Part shown: positions 8,110 to 16,277 of the stretch, one piece after another
Layout: every line of letters begins with the position of its first letter
How positions within the stretch are numbered: position 1 is the first letter of the stretch
Assembly (NCBI GenBank): GCA_012960305.1
Contig: DUBM01000017.1
Coordinates: 172,465-236,464 of the forward strand
Origin: Gammaproteobacteria bacterium
Lineage (GTDB): Bacteria; Pseudomonadota; Gammaproteobacteria; Pseudomonadales; Pseudohongiellaceae
Direction: 5' to 3'
Length of the DNA: 64,000 nt
Translations under genes and position numbers: made by a program
The notes under the pieces: generated by a model
What the model was told of the DNA's origin: nothing
Database searches by the model: none
What the model saw: the letters and a program-made list of their open reading frames with translations, nothing else

Positions 8110-9420
8110 ATGAAAAAAAAGAACACTGACATTAACGATCTTTACGCTCAAGACCCGATCGCAGCCGATCGCACAATCTGGGGTAGAGAAACTAATAGAT
8201 TTAGCCGACGAGGATTTTTAAAGAAATCCGGACTGATCACTATGAGTGCGGCTCTAGGTATGACAATCCCATTCGCGCGGTTTATGCCTGCCGGCTTAAT
8301 TCCTGCTGCATTTGCAGCTGATAATGCTCCTTCGGCAATCCCGGGTAAAGATGGCCTGATCATTCTGAATGATAGACCCATGAATGCAGAAACCCCCGCC
8401 CACTTACTGAATGATGATGTTACGCCAAATAGCCGTATGTTCATTCGCAATAATGGGTTGCCGCCGGAAAACATTAATAGCGAGACCTGGCAATTGGAAA
8501 TTACTGGTGAATCTTGCGAAAGACCCAGAAGCTTTTCCATAGCAGAATTAAGAGCACGTTTCGAAGAGATAACCCTGCAACTGCAACTCGAATGTGGCGG
8601 CAACGGTAGAAGTGAATTTATCCCTGCCGCCAGTGGCAATCAGTGGACCACTGGAGCCATTGGCTGTCCTAGTTTTACTGGAGTTAGACTGCGAGACGTA
8701 CTGAATTACTGTGGCGTAAAAACTGATGCCGCGTATGTCGGCTACTATGGCGCCGACACCCATACAAGCGGAGATGCGAGCCGCGATCCCATTTCCCGTG
8801 GCGTGCCCCTAAACAAAGCTATGGAAAGAGAATCGCTTATTGCTTGGCAAATGAATAGCGAAGACATCCCACTACAAAATGGCTACCCCCTGCGCATGGT
8901 GTGTGCTGGATGGCCTGGGTCAGTATCTGGCAAGTGGCTGAACAAAATAGTTATTCGTGACCAAATACACGATGGTGAAAAAATGGCAGCACCATCCTAC
9001 TCTGTGCCAACTACCTCAGTAGCGCCAGGAAGCAGGGTTCCTAATGAAGGCATGCGAATAATCGAATCCATGCCGGTTAAATCTCTGCTGACATTTCCTC
9101 AATCAGGGATAAGCCATAGTTTTCGTGAACGATTAGTCCTTAAAGGGCATGCTTGGGCTGGAGATAATCAAGTCAGCGGTGTATTTATTTCTATAGATTT
9201 TGGTGCGTCTTGGTTACCCAGCGCTCTGCAACCGGTCGCAAACCGATTAGCTTGGCAGAATTGGCAAAGTTGGGTGCAATTTCCAGAGCCTGGCTATTAC
9301 GAAGTTTGGGTACGAGCTATGGACGATCGTGGCCGGTCGCAGCCAATGGTAGTACCTGGTTGGAATCCTCGAGGCTACCTTAATAACGCCTGCCATCGAG
9401 TTGCGGTGCAAGCAGTTTGA
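8110..9420 (+). CDS. Tat-exported molybdopterin oxidoreductase, sulfite oxidase/SoxC-SorA type
   Basis: A periplasmic molybdenum enzyme of the sulfite oxidase superfamily. A twin-arginine signal is present (F-S-R-R-G-F-L-K-K at 31-39, hydrophobic core about 41-70). The cysteine that should bind molybdenum is C162 in L-E-C-G-G-N-G-R. The P-L-R-M-V and G-W-P-G-x-x-x-G-K-W-L segments of the cofactor domain and a C-terminal Mo-co dimerisation domain (about 310-430) are all there. The stop overlaps the TTG start of a cytochrome c gene by 4 nt, the usual pairing of SorA/SoxC with an electron acceptor. Sulfite as substrate is inferred from the family; other members reduce sulfoxides or have unknown substrates. 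Confidence 0.8.
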   Translation: MKKKNTDINDLYAQDPIAADRTIWGRETNRFSRRGFLKKSGLITMSAALGMTIPFARFMPAGLIPAAFAADNAPSAIPGKDGLIILNDRPMNAETPAHLLNDDVTPNSRMFIRNNGLPPENINSETWQLEITGESCERPRSFSIAELRARFEEITLQLQLECGGNGRSEFIPAASGNQWTTGAIGCPSFTGVRLRDVLNYCGVKTDAAYVGYYGADTHTSGDASRDPISRGVPLNKAMERESLIAWQMNSEDIPLQNGYPLRMVCAGWPGSVSGKWLNKIVIRDQIHDGEKMAAPSYSVPTTSVAPGSRVPNEGMRIIESMPVKSLLTFPQSGISHSFRERLVLKGHAWAGDNQVSGVFISIDFGASWLPSALQPVANRLAWQNWQSWVQFPEPGYYEVWVRAMDDRGRSQPMVVPGWNPRGYLNNACHRVAVQAV

Positions 9421-9827
9421 TTCAGTTAACTATCCAGAAACTTTCGACTAAAACCCTGCTTAGCTTCATTGTTGCGCTGGCTATTTCATTAGTCCTATTT
9501 TTGACTAGCAGCGCATCTCTGCAGGCACAAGATTCAAATAGAGTCTCAGGCTTAGAGAAGGCTGAGGGTTGGCAGGTTGTAGAAGCCAATTGCACTGAAT
9601 GTCATTCCGCTCAATTGATAACACAAAACTCAGGAAGTCGTGTTGTATGGGAAAGTCGAATTCGATGGATGCAAGACACTCAAGGCTTGGGTGAACTCGC
9701 AGCTGAAGTTGAGGAATCTATTCTTGATTACCTTGCCGCAAATTACCCGCAAAAAGAGTCTGGGCGCAGACCAGCATTGCTAGTAGAGCTTATGCCTGTG
9801 AATCCTTATGCTCCCAAAATTGACTAA
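9417..9827 (+). CDS. monoheme cytochrome c, partner of the molybdoenzyme
   Basis: A 136-aa exported cytochrome: hydrophobic signal segment (about 14-37), heme motif C59-T-E-C-H63 and a likely axial methionine M85 in R-I-R-W-M-Q-D. The start is TTG, overlapping the stop of the molybdoenzyme gene by 4 nt, which implies translational coupling and matched amounts of the two proteins. It should take electrons from the molybdenum centre and hand them to the respiratory chain, as SorB and SoxD-type subunits do. Confidence 0.78.
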   Translation: MIQLTIQKLSTKTLLSFIVALAISLVLFLTSSASLQAQDSNRVSGLEKAEGWQVVEANCTECHSAQLITQNSGSRVVWESRIRWMQDTQGLGELAAEVEESILDYLAANYPQKESGRRPALLVELMPVNPYAPKID

Positions 9828-9858
9828 TCTCGTATGAGAAAAAATAGCAGAAATTTCC

Positions 9859-10302
9859 TTGAATGCAAAACCTATTAAGAGATCTCTAAGCAGATCCATT
9901 CCAGCACCTGTTGAGAAAGTATTTGATCATTGGTTGATTCCGACCTTTGTCGGGAAGTGGATGTTTAATGCTGAAATTCAAAAGGAATTGATCGTCGAGC
10001 TCAAGAATGAGGCGAGGCCGCGGGGCGAATTTAACTATACGACGAAGCGACTGGGCGAAAAAATCATCTATAAAGGCGAGTTTAAGATAATAGATAGACT
10101 ACGAATACTCGAATTCACTTGGAATGAAGGGCGAGCGGGCGTTGCTCTCAATACTATTCGTGTGCTCTTCGAAGGTGCAGCACAGAACACAAAATTGAAG
10201 ATCTCTCTGGTGTTAGATCATAGCGAAGAAATCAATGCTGATAATATTAAATCACTCTGGTCCCAACGTACCAAAGCTCTATCAACACTCCTATCAAAGT
10301 AA
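9859..10302 (+). CDS. SRPBCC/AHSA1-like domain protein
   Basis: A 147-aa single-domain protein of the START-like superfamily (activator of Hsp90 ATPase homologue 1-like): S-R-S-I-P-A-P-V-E-K-V-F-D-H-W at the start, W-M-F near 37, and the T-W-N-E-G strand typical of the group. These proteins bind hydrophobic ligands in a cavity; no ligand is known here. The TTG at 9859 is the only start in frame, because a stop lies at 9835-9837. It follows the cytochrome gene by 31 nt and converges on the hydrolase gene, which ends 1 nt away. Confidence 0.6.
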   Translation: MNAKPIKRSLSRSIPAPVEKVFDHWLIPTFVGKWMFNAEIQKELIVELKNEARPRGEFNYTTKRLGEKIIYKGEFKIIDRLRILEFTWNEGRAGVALNTIRVLFEGAAQNTKLKISLVLDHSEEINADNIKSLWSQRTKALSTLLSK

Positions 10303-10303
10303 T

Positions 10304-11707
10304 CTAACGTCCTATGTCCGATGCTTCGGCCTCGCGAATAGTGCGCTCAGCCGCATAGGGCAGTATGTAACCATCTGCCAAATTTTGCTCAACAACCTCT
10401 CTCACCGCTTGAACATAAACATTATGCGAAGGATACAAGGAACTGATAGTGGCGTCATCGAATGGTTCATGGGAGCCATATAATCCACAGAACCGATTTG
10501 GACCAACGTTCATTCCGGTATTTTTAGCTGTAGCAATAACGTGAGTCGCCAGCCGAATTCCGCCTAGAATATTGCCTTGATCATCTCTAGAAAATTTCAG
10601 CCGGGGCATCATTCTTGCCACTTGCAAGGGCTGAGCTGAGGGCGGTATTGTGTCGTTTCGCACCCAATTTACTAGATGCTCATAAGCCGCATCCATAGTA
10701 TCGCTAAATGGAATTCGACTATGCGGAGGAATGTCGCAACCGGGATCCCGAACTACTGCTTCTGCCAACGGTAGTCCCTCTCTCAGCTGGCGCACTCTGG
10801 CGTACTCCACTTCAAATTTATAATCCGCATGAGACGTGCCTGCAACTTCCCATTGAATGAAAGTATCTGTATTTGGCTGTGGAGAGGCAGCGCGTCTTCT
10901 CATATCTGTCTCAGCCATGATCTTGAATATTTTGACATCCTGATCATCCCTGATGCGACCGCCTCCACCGTGAACCATAACACCATCAAACATTGGCTCC
11001 AGCGGGTGAACGTTATTTAAGTACACAGCTAGTCTACTGGCAGATTGGGAATGACCTGTAGCGATAATCTGCTCAGCCTTGAGGCCGCCAAGAATATCAA
11101 TGTCGCCATTCGATGAAGATTCGCCAACACGATTAATTGATTTAGCTACCGCGGAAAAAATGTCATAGGAAAGAGCATCTTGCGACACCATACCGTCATG
11201 AGTGGCATCGAGACTGTCATATCGTTCCGGGCTCCATTCCTTCATCGTATCGATGCCCATTTGTTGGGCTGAAACAACTACGAAGGCATAGCCATTTCTT
11301 ACAAAATGATCCCCCGATAACCACCAATCGATGTCCTTATCAGGGCCGCCAGTTACATTGATCCATTCCACAATGACGATGCCATTAAAATTTGCTGCTG
11401 TTTCCGGACGCCTTACTATCAAGCGGGACCGATAGCGATGCCCGTCATCAAGAATTTCGGCATTTTCTAATTCTGGACTGCTATATCGGTTGGCTGTGCC
11501 TTCAATGAAATATTCTTCTTCTAGATAGCCCCTGCCAAGCAGATCAATTGCTGAGGCGCTGTAAATAGAATTTGTAGAGGGATGGTCTTCTACAGGAATG
11601 GGCCCTATGATTCTTGATTCTGGAACATCAGCAGAACTATTAAAGATTAAAAACGAAAAAGCTGCGCTTACAGTAATATTAACAATAGATTGTAAATTCT
11701 TCATCAC
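10304..11707 (-). CDS. exported alpha/beta hydrolase domain protein (PF20091-like)
   Basis: A 467-aa protein with a signal peptide (about 1-26) and an alpha/beta-hydrolase fold. The nucleophile elbow is G218-H-S220-Q-S, preceded by I-I-A-T and followed by a helix. I-V-I-V-E-W-I-N-V-T-G-G near 110 and H-G-G-G-G near 246 match the large, poorly characterised alpha/beta hydrolase domain family. The last aspartate/histidine of the triad is not assigned with certainty. An esterase- or peptidase-like role in the periplasm is likely; the substrate is unknown. Confidence 0.65.
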   Translation of the reverse strand: MMKNLQSIVNITVSAAFSFLIFNSSADVPESRIIGPIPVEDHPSTNSIYSASAIDLLGRGYLEEEYFIEGTANRYSSPELENAEILDDGHRYRSRLIVRRPETAANFNGIVIVEWINVTGGPDKDIDWWLSGDHFVRNGYAFVVVSAQQMGIDTMKEWSPERYDSLDATHDGMVSQDALSYDIFSAVAKSINRVGESSSNGDIDILGGLKAEQIIATGHSQSASRLAVYLNNVHPLEPMFDGVMVHGGGGRIRDDQDVKIFKIMAETDMRRRAASPQPNTDTFIQWEVAGTSHADYKFEVEYARVRQLREGLPLAEAVVRDPGCDIPPHSRIPFSDTMDAAYEHLVNWVRNDTIPPSAQPLQVARMMPRLKFSRDDQGNILGGIRLATHVIATAKNTGMNVGPNRFCGLYGSHEPFDDATISSLYPSHNVYVQAVREVVEQNLADGYILPYAAERTIREAEASDIGR

Positions 11708-11752
11708 GTTCTCCTCAGAATTTTCTCTGAATACCTATTAATCGACTACTGG

Positions 11753-13480
11753 CTACTGCCAACTGCGAACAAGCTCGTCGTAATCAATAGTTAAACCTTG
11801 TGGCTTCTCATTAGCCAATTTTTGTTTTGGCGCCCCGGGCTGACTCAACCAATATTCTCGACTCTGTGGTTCATTAAGCCGTGGGCCACACTCACCAAGC
11901 ACGCCAGCTCGTTCTAAGCGTTGCATGAGTCGTTCTTGAGCGACGGCCAATGCTGTCATTGCTTCTTGGGGAGTTTTAGCACCCGAAGATGCATCGCCAA
12001 TATTTTGCCACCAAAGCTGAGCTAACCGCGGGTAATCAGGTACGTTAGTACCAGTAGGCGTCCATTGCACTCGTGCTGGTGAGCGATAAAACTCTACCAA
12101 TCCTCCTAATTCCGCTGACCGCTCAGTGAAACTTTCATGGCGCACATCGGAATCACGAATAATAGTTAGACCAACATGACTTTTCTTTAAGGAAACAGTT
12201 TTCGAAGTAACAAATTGTGCATATAACCAGGCCGCTTTAGCTCGATCTGTTGGCGTTGAATTCATCAGTGTCCAAGAGCCAGTATCTTGATAACCAAGCT
12301 TCTGTCCCTCTTCCCAATAAGGTCCATGCGGTGAAGGAGCCATACGCCATTTCGGCGTACCATCATCATTCATTACCGGCAAGCCTGGTACCACCATATC
12401 TGCAGTGAATGTGGTATACCAAAAAATCTGTTGAGCTATGTTGCCCTGAGCTGGAACTGGGCCAGCTTCGCTAAATACCATCCCTGCTGCTTCCGGAGGC
12501 GCATATTTTTGGAGCCATTCTACGTATTTACTCACCGAGTAAACCGCAGCCGGACCATCAGTTGCTCCGCCTCTTTCAACTGTCGAACCAACCGGACGGC
12601 AACCATCTACACGCAAACCCCATTCATCTACTGGTAAGCCATTAGGAATGCCTACGTCTCCCGCACCAGCCATTGATAACCAGGCATCAGTGAAGCGCCA
12701 ACCCAAAGAAGGATCTTTCTTACCATAATCCATGTGGCCATAAACTTTCTCACCGTCGATTTCACCAATATCATTGGTGAAAAAATTAGCTATGTCTTCA
12801 TAGGCAGACCAATTAACCGGCACTCCTAATTCATAACCATATTTATTGCGAAACTGTTGCTTGATCTCAGGATCAGTAAACCAGTCGTAGCGAAACCAAT
12901 AGAGATTAGCAAATTGTTGATCTGGTAATTGATAAATTTTTCCATCTGGACCGGTTGTAAATGACAAGCCGATAAAGTCATCTAAATCGAGAGTAGGGGA
13001 AGTAACATCACTACCTTCGCCAGCCATCCAGTCGGTAAGGTTGCGAACCTGTTGATAACGGAAATGCGTACCTATTAAATCAGAATCGTTAACATAGGCA
13101 TCATAAATATTTTCGCCTGACTGCATTTGAGTTTGCAGTTTCTCAACCACATCGCCTTCACCAATCAAATCATGAGTAATTTGAATTCCGGTTATTTCCG
13201 AAAAAGCCTGAGCTAGAGTCTGAGCTTCATATTCGTGAGTGGTAATGGTTTCTGAGACCACTTTAATTTCCATTCCTGCAAATGGCCTAGCTGCTTCGAT
13301 AAACCAAGTTAGTTCTTCTATTTGTTGTTCCTGAGAAAGCGTAGAAGGTTGAAACTCCGACAGCCAGCGTTCTGCGTCTTCAACATCAGCCAATACGCCA
13401 GTCGATAGAACAGCAGAGGAAATTGCAATACTGCAAACAAATGTGTTGCAACAGAATTTATTAAAATTTTTCTCTCTCAT
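11753..13480 (-). CDS. glpV: glycerol ABC transporter substrate-binding protein
   Basis: A 575-aa periplasmic binding protein of the carbohydrate (CUT1) type with an N-terminal signal peptide (about 12-31). It is longer than usual sugar-binding proteins, as GlpV is, and carries a C-terminal extension with Q-S-R-E-Y-W-L-S-Q-P-G. Its place 31 nt downstream of the DUF2160 gene glpU, in the same orientation as glpSTPQ, identifies the glpSTPQUV glycerol importer described in Rhizobium. It should bind glycerol and deliver it to GlpPQ. It is separated from glpQ by about 5.5 kb of unrelated genes. Confidence 0.8.
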   Translation of the reverse strand: MREKNFNKFCCNTFVCSIAISSAVLSTGVLADVEDAERWLSEFQPSTLSQEQQIEELTWFIEAARPFAGMEIKVVSETITTHEYEAQTLAQAFSEITGIQITHDLIGEGDVVEKLQTQMQSGENIYDAYVNDSDLIGTHFRYQQVRNLTDWMAGEGSDVTSPTLDLDDFIGLSFTTGPDGKIYQLPDQQFANLYWFRYDWFTDPEIKQQFRNKYGYELGVPVNWSAYEDIANFFTNDIGEIDGEKVYGHMDYGKKDPSLGWRFTDAWLSMAGAGDVGIPNGLPVDEWGLRVDGCRPVGSTVERGGATDGPAAVYSVSKYVEWLQKYAPPEAAGMVFSEAGPVPAQGNIAQQIFWYTTFTADMVVPGLPVMNDDGTPKWRMAPSPHGPYWEEGQKLGYQDTGSWTLMNSTPTDRAKAAWLYAQFVTSKTVSLKKSHVGLTIIRDSDVRHESFTERSAELGGLVEFYRSPARVQWTPTGTNVPDYPRLAQLWWQNIGDASSGAKTPQEAMTALAVAQERLMQRLERAGVLGECGPRLNEPQSREYWLSQPGAPKQKLANEKPQGLTIDYDELVRSWQ

Positions 13481-13511
13481 TTGATTCCCCTAAAATATTC
13501 CTAATTACTAC

Positions 13512-13802
13512 TTAAACAAATAAAAATACGAGCAATGCAAAAATCACGCAAACGACTAAACCCCACCATAAACTGCCGCCCACTAGAGCCAGCCACGCTA
13601 GGTAGATAAAAGCACTGCCCAATAGTGATATAAAAAGACGATCACCTCGGGTAGTTTCAAAACGTAAGAGTCCCGTTCGAGGCCCTCCACCCGGACTAAA
13701 ATACTCCCAAATTGACAAGCCCAGTATCAACCCGGCAATGACTAGGAAGAATATTGTGGTGGGCTGTGTCCAAGCCATCCAGCTTAAGTCCATTAATTCC
13801 AT
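13512..13802 (-). CDS. glpU: DUF2160 small membrane protein of the glycerol ABC system
   Basis: A 96-aa protein with a short N-terminus, then helices at about 15-32 and 58-95 around a charged loop. DUF2160 proteins occur almost only in glp ABC operons, beside glpV. The function is unknown; an accessory role in glycerol import is inferred from this link. It lies between glpV and a 211-nt gap that marks the edge of the inserted three-gene unit. Confidence 0.75.
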   Translation of the reverse strand: MELMDLSWMAWTQPTTIFFLVIAGLILGLSIWEYFSPGGGPRTGLLRFETTRGDRLFISLLGSAFIYLAWLALVGGSLWWGLVVCVIFALLVFLFV

Positions 13803-14013
13803 AGATTCGAATCCAGAGTTCTCTTCCTAAAGGCCTTTATAGCCGCACAATTGACTGACTTACAGCGATTGGGCGAACGCCTGAGCTTAGCAAAGTTTTA
13901 CTCTGACCCCCAATTTTTTAAGGGGTTACATAAGGCAGTGCTTTAACACCCGTTTGAAGAACGCTCCACATTGGGTGCAGGACTGATTTCCTAAACCAGC
14001 AAGGGCTCGAAAC
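13803..14013. other. gap at the junction of glpU and the inserted cassette
   Basis: 211 nt without a gene. On the minus strand it contains GGGGTCAGAGTAAAA (13910-13896), which resembles a motif I recall as common around REP-associated transposases in Gammaproteobacteria. No transposase remnant was found. Confidence 0.3.
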
Positions 14014-15543
14014 TCAAGAAGGAAGCTGACCCACCAACATATGTGGTTTTACTAGAGCTCGCTCTAAGGCATCGAATAGCATTTCGGTAATTATCGCCAA
14101 ACAGGCAGCAGGAATAGCCCCTTGAAGAATTAAATCTGTATTGTTCAAAGCTAAGCCTGTCACGATTGGCTCACCCAAGCCCCCTGCTCCAATAAACGCT
14201 GCCAAAGTAGCAGTCCCTATACTAATAATCGCCGCAGTTTTTACTCCGGACAACACGTTGGGCAATGCCAGTGGCACTAGTACAAACCTCAATTGCTGGA
14301 ACCTGGTCATACCAATCGCTTCAGCGGCCCTTTTTAAGATCGGATCAATAGTTAGTAACGCTGTAATGGTGCTGCGCAGGATCGGTAGTAATGAATAAAG
14401 GAACAAAGCAATAATTGCCGGTGTTTTTCCGATTCCAAAAATGGGAATAAATAAAGCGAGCAAAGCCAACGAAGGGATGGTTTGCATCAAACCTGCTACG
14501 TACAACATCCCTCTCGATAACTTCTTAGAGCGGTAGATGATTACGCCCAGCGGCAGCCCCACCAAACACCCCAGAGAAAGGGCAATAATTGTTAACTGCA
14601 AATGGACTAGAGTATTTTGATATATATTACTCCATATACTTGAACCGGTGACGGCTGAAGTCGTTTGAGTAAACAGTTTTTCTTCAGTTAAAAACTCAGA
14701 GGCAACTTCGGCAAATGATTTGCCATCCAACATCACGCGTCCATTAAGATCGCGCATCCGCTCCTCGTCAATACGTCCCTCAAGCTGTCGTAAGATATTC
14801 TTTACTTGAGGGTCAAGATTTTGATGAATCAGTGGCACTGCATAGTATTGCGGGAAAAAATTGAGATCGTCTCGCAAAATGATCAAATCAAATAATTCAA
14901 GATCTCCATCGGTACTATAGGCATCGGTAGCATCAATGGTACCTGCATCAATGGCCTGATATGCCAGACCATGGTCCATACCAATTGCCTGTTGAGTGAA
15001 TCCGTAGTTTTCTATCAAACCGAGCCAGCCATCAGCACGATTAAGAAATTCGACGCTAAACCCAAGATCAATATTCTCTTGGGCTGCCAATTCTGAAACA
15101 GTTTCGACTCCCAAATCAACAGCACGATCCCGTTTCATGGCCAACGCATAGGTATTATTAAATCCGAAGGATTGAAGTGCCTCTATGCCTTCAGATTGGA
15201 GATGTTGATTTAGCTCGGCCGGGGTTGAATCGCCTTCTCCTGGAAAAATAACTTCTGCTAATGTTCCCGAGTATTCAACATAGGCATCCACTTCTCCGGT
15301 TCGCAATGCCTCATAGATCACCATAGTGCCACTCATGCCGAAGTTTCTATCAACGGTGAAACCACTATCTTCGAGAAGCTGAGAAATAATTTCACCGAGA
15401 ATATAATTCTCATTAAAGTTTTTACTACCTATGGTATACGCGCGTGAAGAATCTGTTGCTTGAGAGGATGCGGCGCCACTAAAAAGGACTAAGAGCGTGG
15501 AGAGTGCAAGCAAGAGCGCATTAATTAAGTAAATCCGCAGCAT
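14014..15543 (-). CDS. quaternary amine/osmoprotectant ABC transporter, substrate-binding and permease domains fused
   Basis: One polypeptide carries a signal peptide (about 1-29), an OpuAC/OpuBC-type binding domain (about 35-290; I-G-S-K-N-F-N-E-N near the start, Y-V-E-Y-S-G-T, D-A-T-D-A-Y-S-T-D) and a BPD permease domain (about 305-500; E-A-I-G-M-T-R-F-Q-Q-L-R is the ATPase-contact loop). The binding domain precedes the permease. Substrates of this group are glycine betaine, choline, carnitine and related cations, with ergothioneine for some. The ATG start shares one base with the stop of the ATPase gene (TAATG), so translation is coupled. Confidence 0.8.
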   Translation of the reverse strand: MLRIYLINALLLALSTLLVLFSGAASSQATDSSRAYTIGSKNFNENYILGEIISQLLEDSGFTVDRNFGMSGTMVIYEALRTGEVDAYVEYSGTLAEVIFPGEGDSTPAELNQHLQSEGIEALQSFGFNNTYALAMKRDRAVDLGVETVSELAAQENIDLGFSVEFLNRADGWLGLIENYGFTQQAIGMDHGLAYQAIDAGTIDATDAYSTDGDLELFDLIILRDDLNFFPQYYAVPLIHQNLDPQVKNILRQLEGRIDEERMRDLNGRVMLDGKSFAEVASEFLTEEKLFTQTTSAVTGSSIWSNIYQNTLVHLQLTIIALSLGCLVGLPLGVIIYRSKKLSRGMLYVAGLMQTIPSLALLALFIPIFGIGKTPAIIALFLYSLLPILRSTITALLTIDPILKRAAEAIGMTRFQQLRFVLVPLALPNVLSGVKTAAIISIGTATLAAFIGAGGLGEPIVTGLALNNTDLILQGAIPAACLAIITEMLFDALERALVKPHMLVGQLPS

Positions 15544-16277
15544 TAGTTACCCCCTACCCGAAACAATGTCTCCACATAATCACTCGCTGGGTTATTTTGG
15601 ATGTCTTCGACAGATCCTTGCTGCTCTATTCTACCCTCGTATAAAACGATTACTTGCTGAGCTAGCTTCATCGCTTCGCCCATATCATGAGTAACTAGTA
15701 CCGTAGTCCTAGATTCAATTGCTTGTAGTCTCAAAAATTCACTATGGATGATCTCTCTGGTAACCGGGTCTAGAGCCGAAAAAGGCTCATCCAACAATAA
15801 TAATGGGGGGTTTAACATCATGGCACGACACAGGCTCACCCGTTGCTGTTGGCCGCCGGACAAGCTATAGGGATAGCGAGGGCTGAGCTCAGGGTCCAGC
15901 TCGAATAAATCTAACAAATATTCAAAACGGGATTGGATCGCATCATCGGCCCAATCCAAAAGTCTCGCCATAAGAGTTACATTGTGGAGCACTGAAAGAT
16001 GGGGAAATAAACCGGCACCTTGTACACTGTAACCAATTTTTAGTCGCTGTTCTCTAATCGATACTTTGTTAATGGGTTTACTAAAAATAGATACTTGACC
16101 CTTTTCAGGTATTACCAGGCCATTGGCCATTTGCAAGAGCGTGGATTTTCCACTTCCGCTCTCACCAACAATAGCAGTAGTAATATCGGCAGGAATATCT
16201 AGGGACAACTCTTTGATGATAATCTTCTTACCATAGGATTTAGTGACCACCTCATATTTTATGCAGGAATTTGCCAT
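15543..16277 (-). CDS. ABC transporter ATP-binding protein, glycine betaine/OpuA type
   Basis: A 244-aa ATPase with all motifs intact: Walker A G-E-S-G-S-G-K-S-T, the signature L-S-G-G-Q-Q-Q-R, Walker B L-L-L-L-D-E-P-F-S-A-L-D and switch histidine in V-T-H-D-M-G-E-A-M. It lacks the CBS pair found at the C-terminus of OpuAA/ProV, so no ionic-strength sensing of that kind is expected. It overlaps the upstream hydrolase stop by 1 nt (TGATG) and the downstream permease fusion by 1 nt, so the three genes form one unit. Confidence 0.85.
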   Translation of the reverse strand: MANSCIKYEVVTKSYGKKIIIKELSLDIPADITTAIVGESGSGKSTLLQMANGLVIPEKGQVSIFSKPINKVSIREQRLKIGYSVQGAGLFPHLSVLHNVTLMARLLDWADDAIQSRFEYLLDLFELDPELSPRYPYSLSGGQQQRVSLCRAMMLNPPLLLLDEPFSALDPVTREIIHSEFLRLQAIESRTTVLVTHDMGEAMKLAQQVIVLYEGRIEQQGSVEDIQNNPASDYVETLFRVGGN

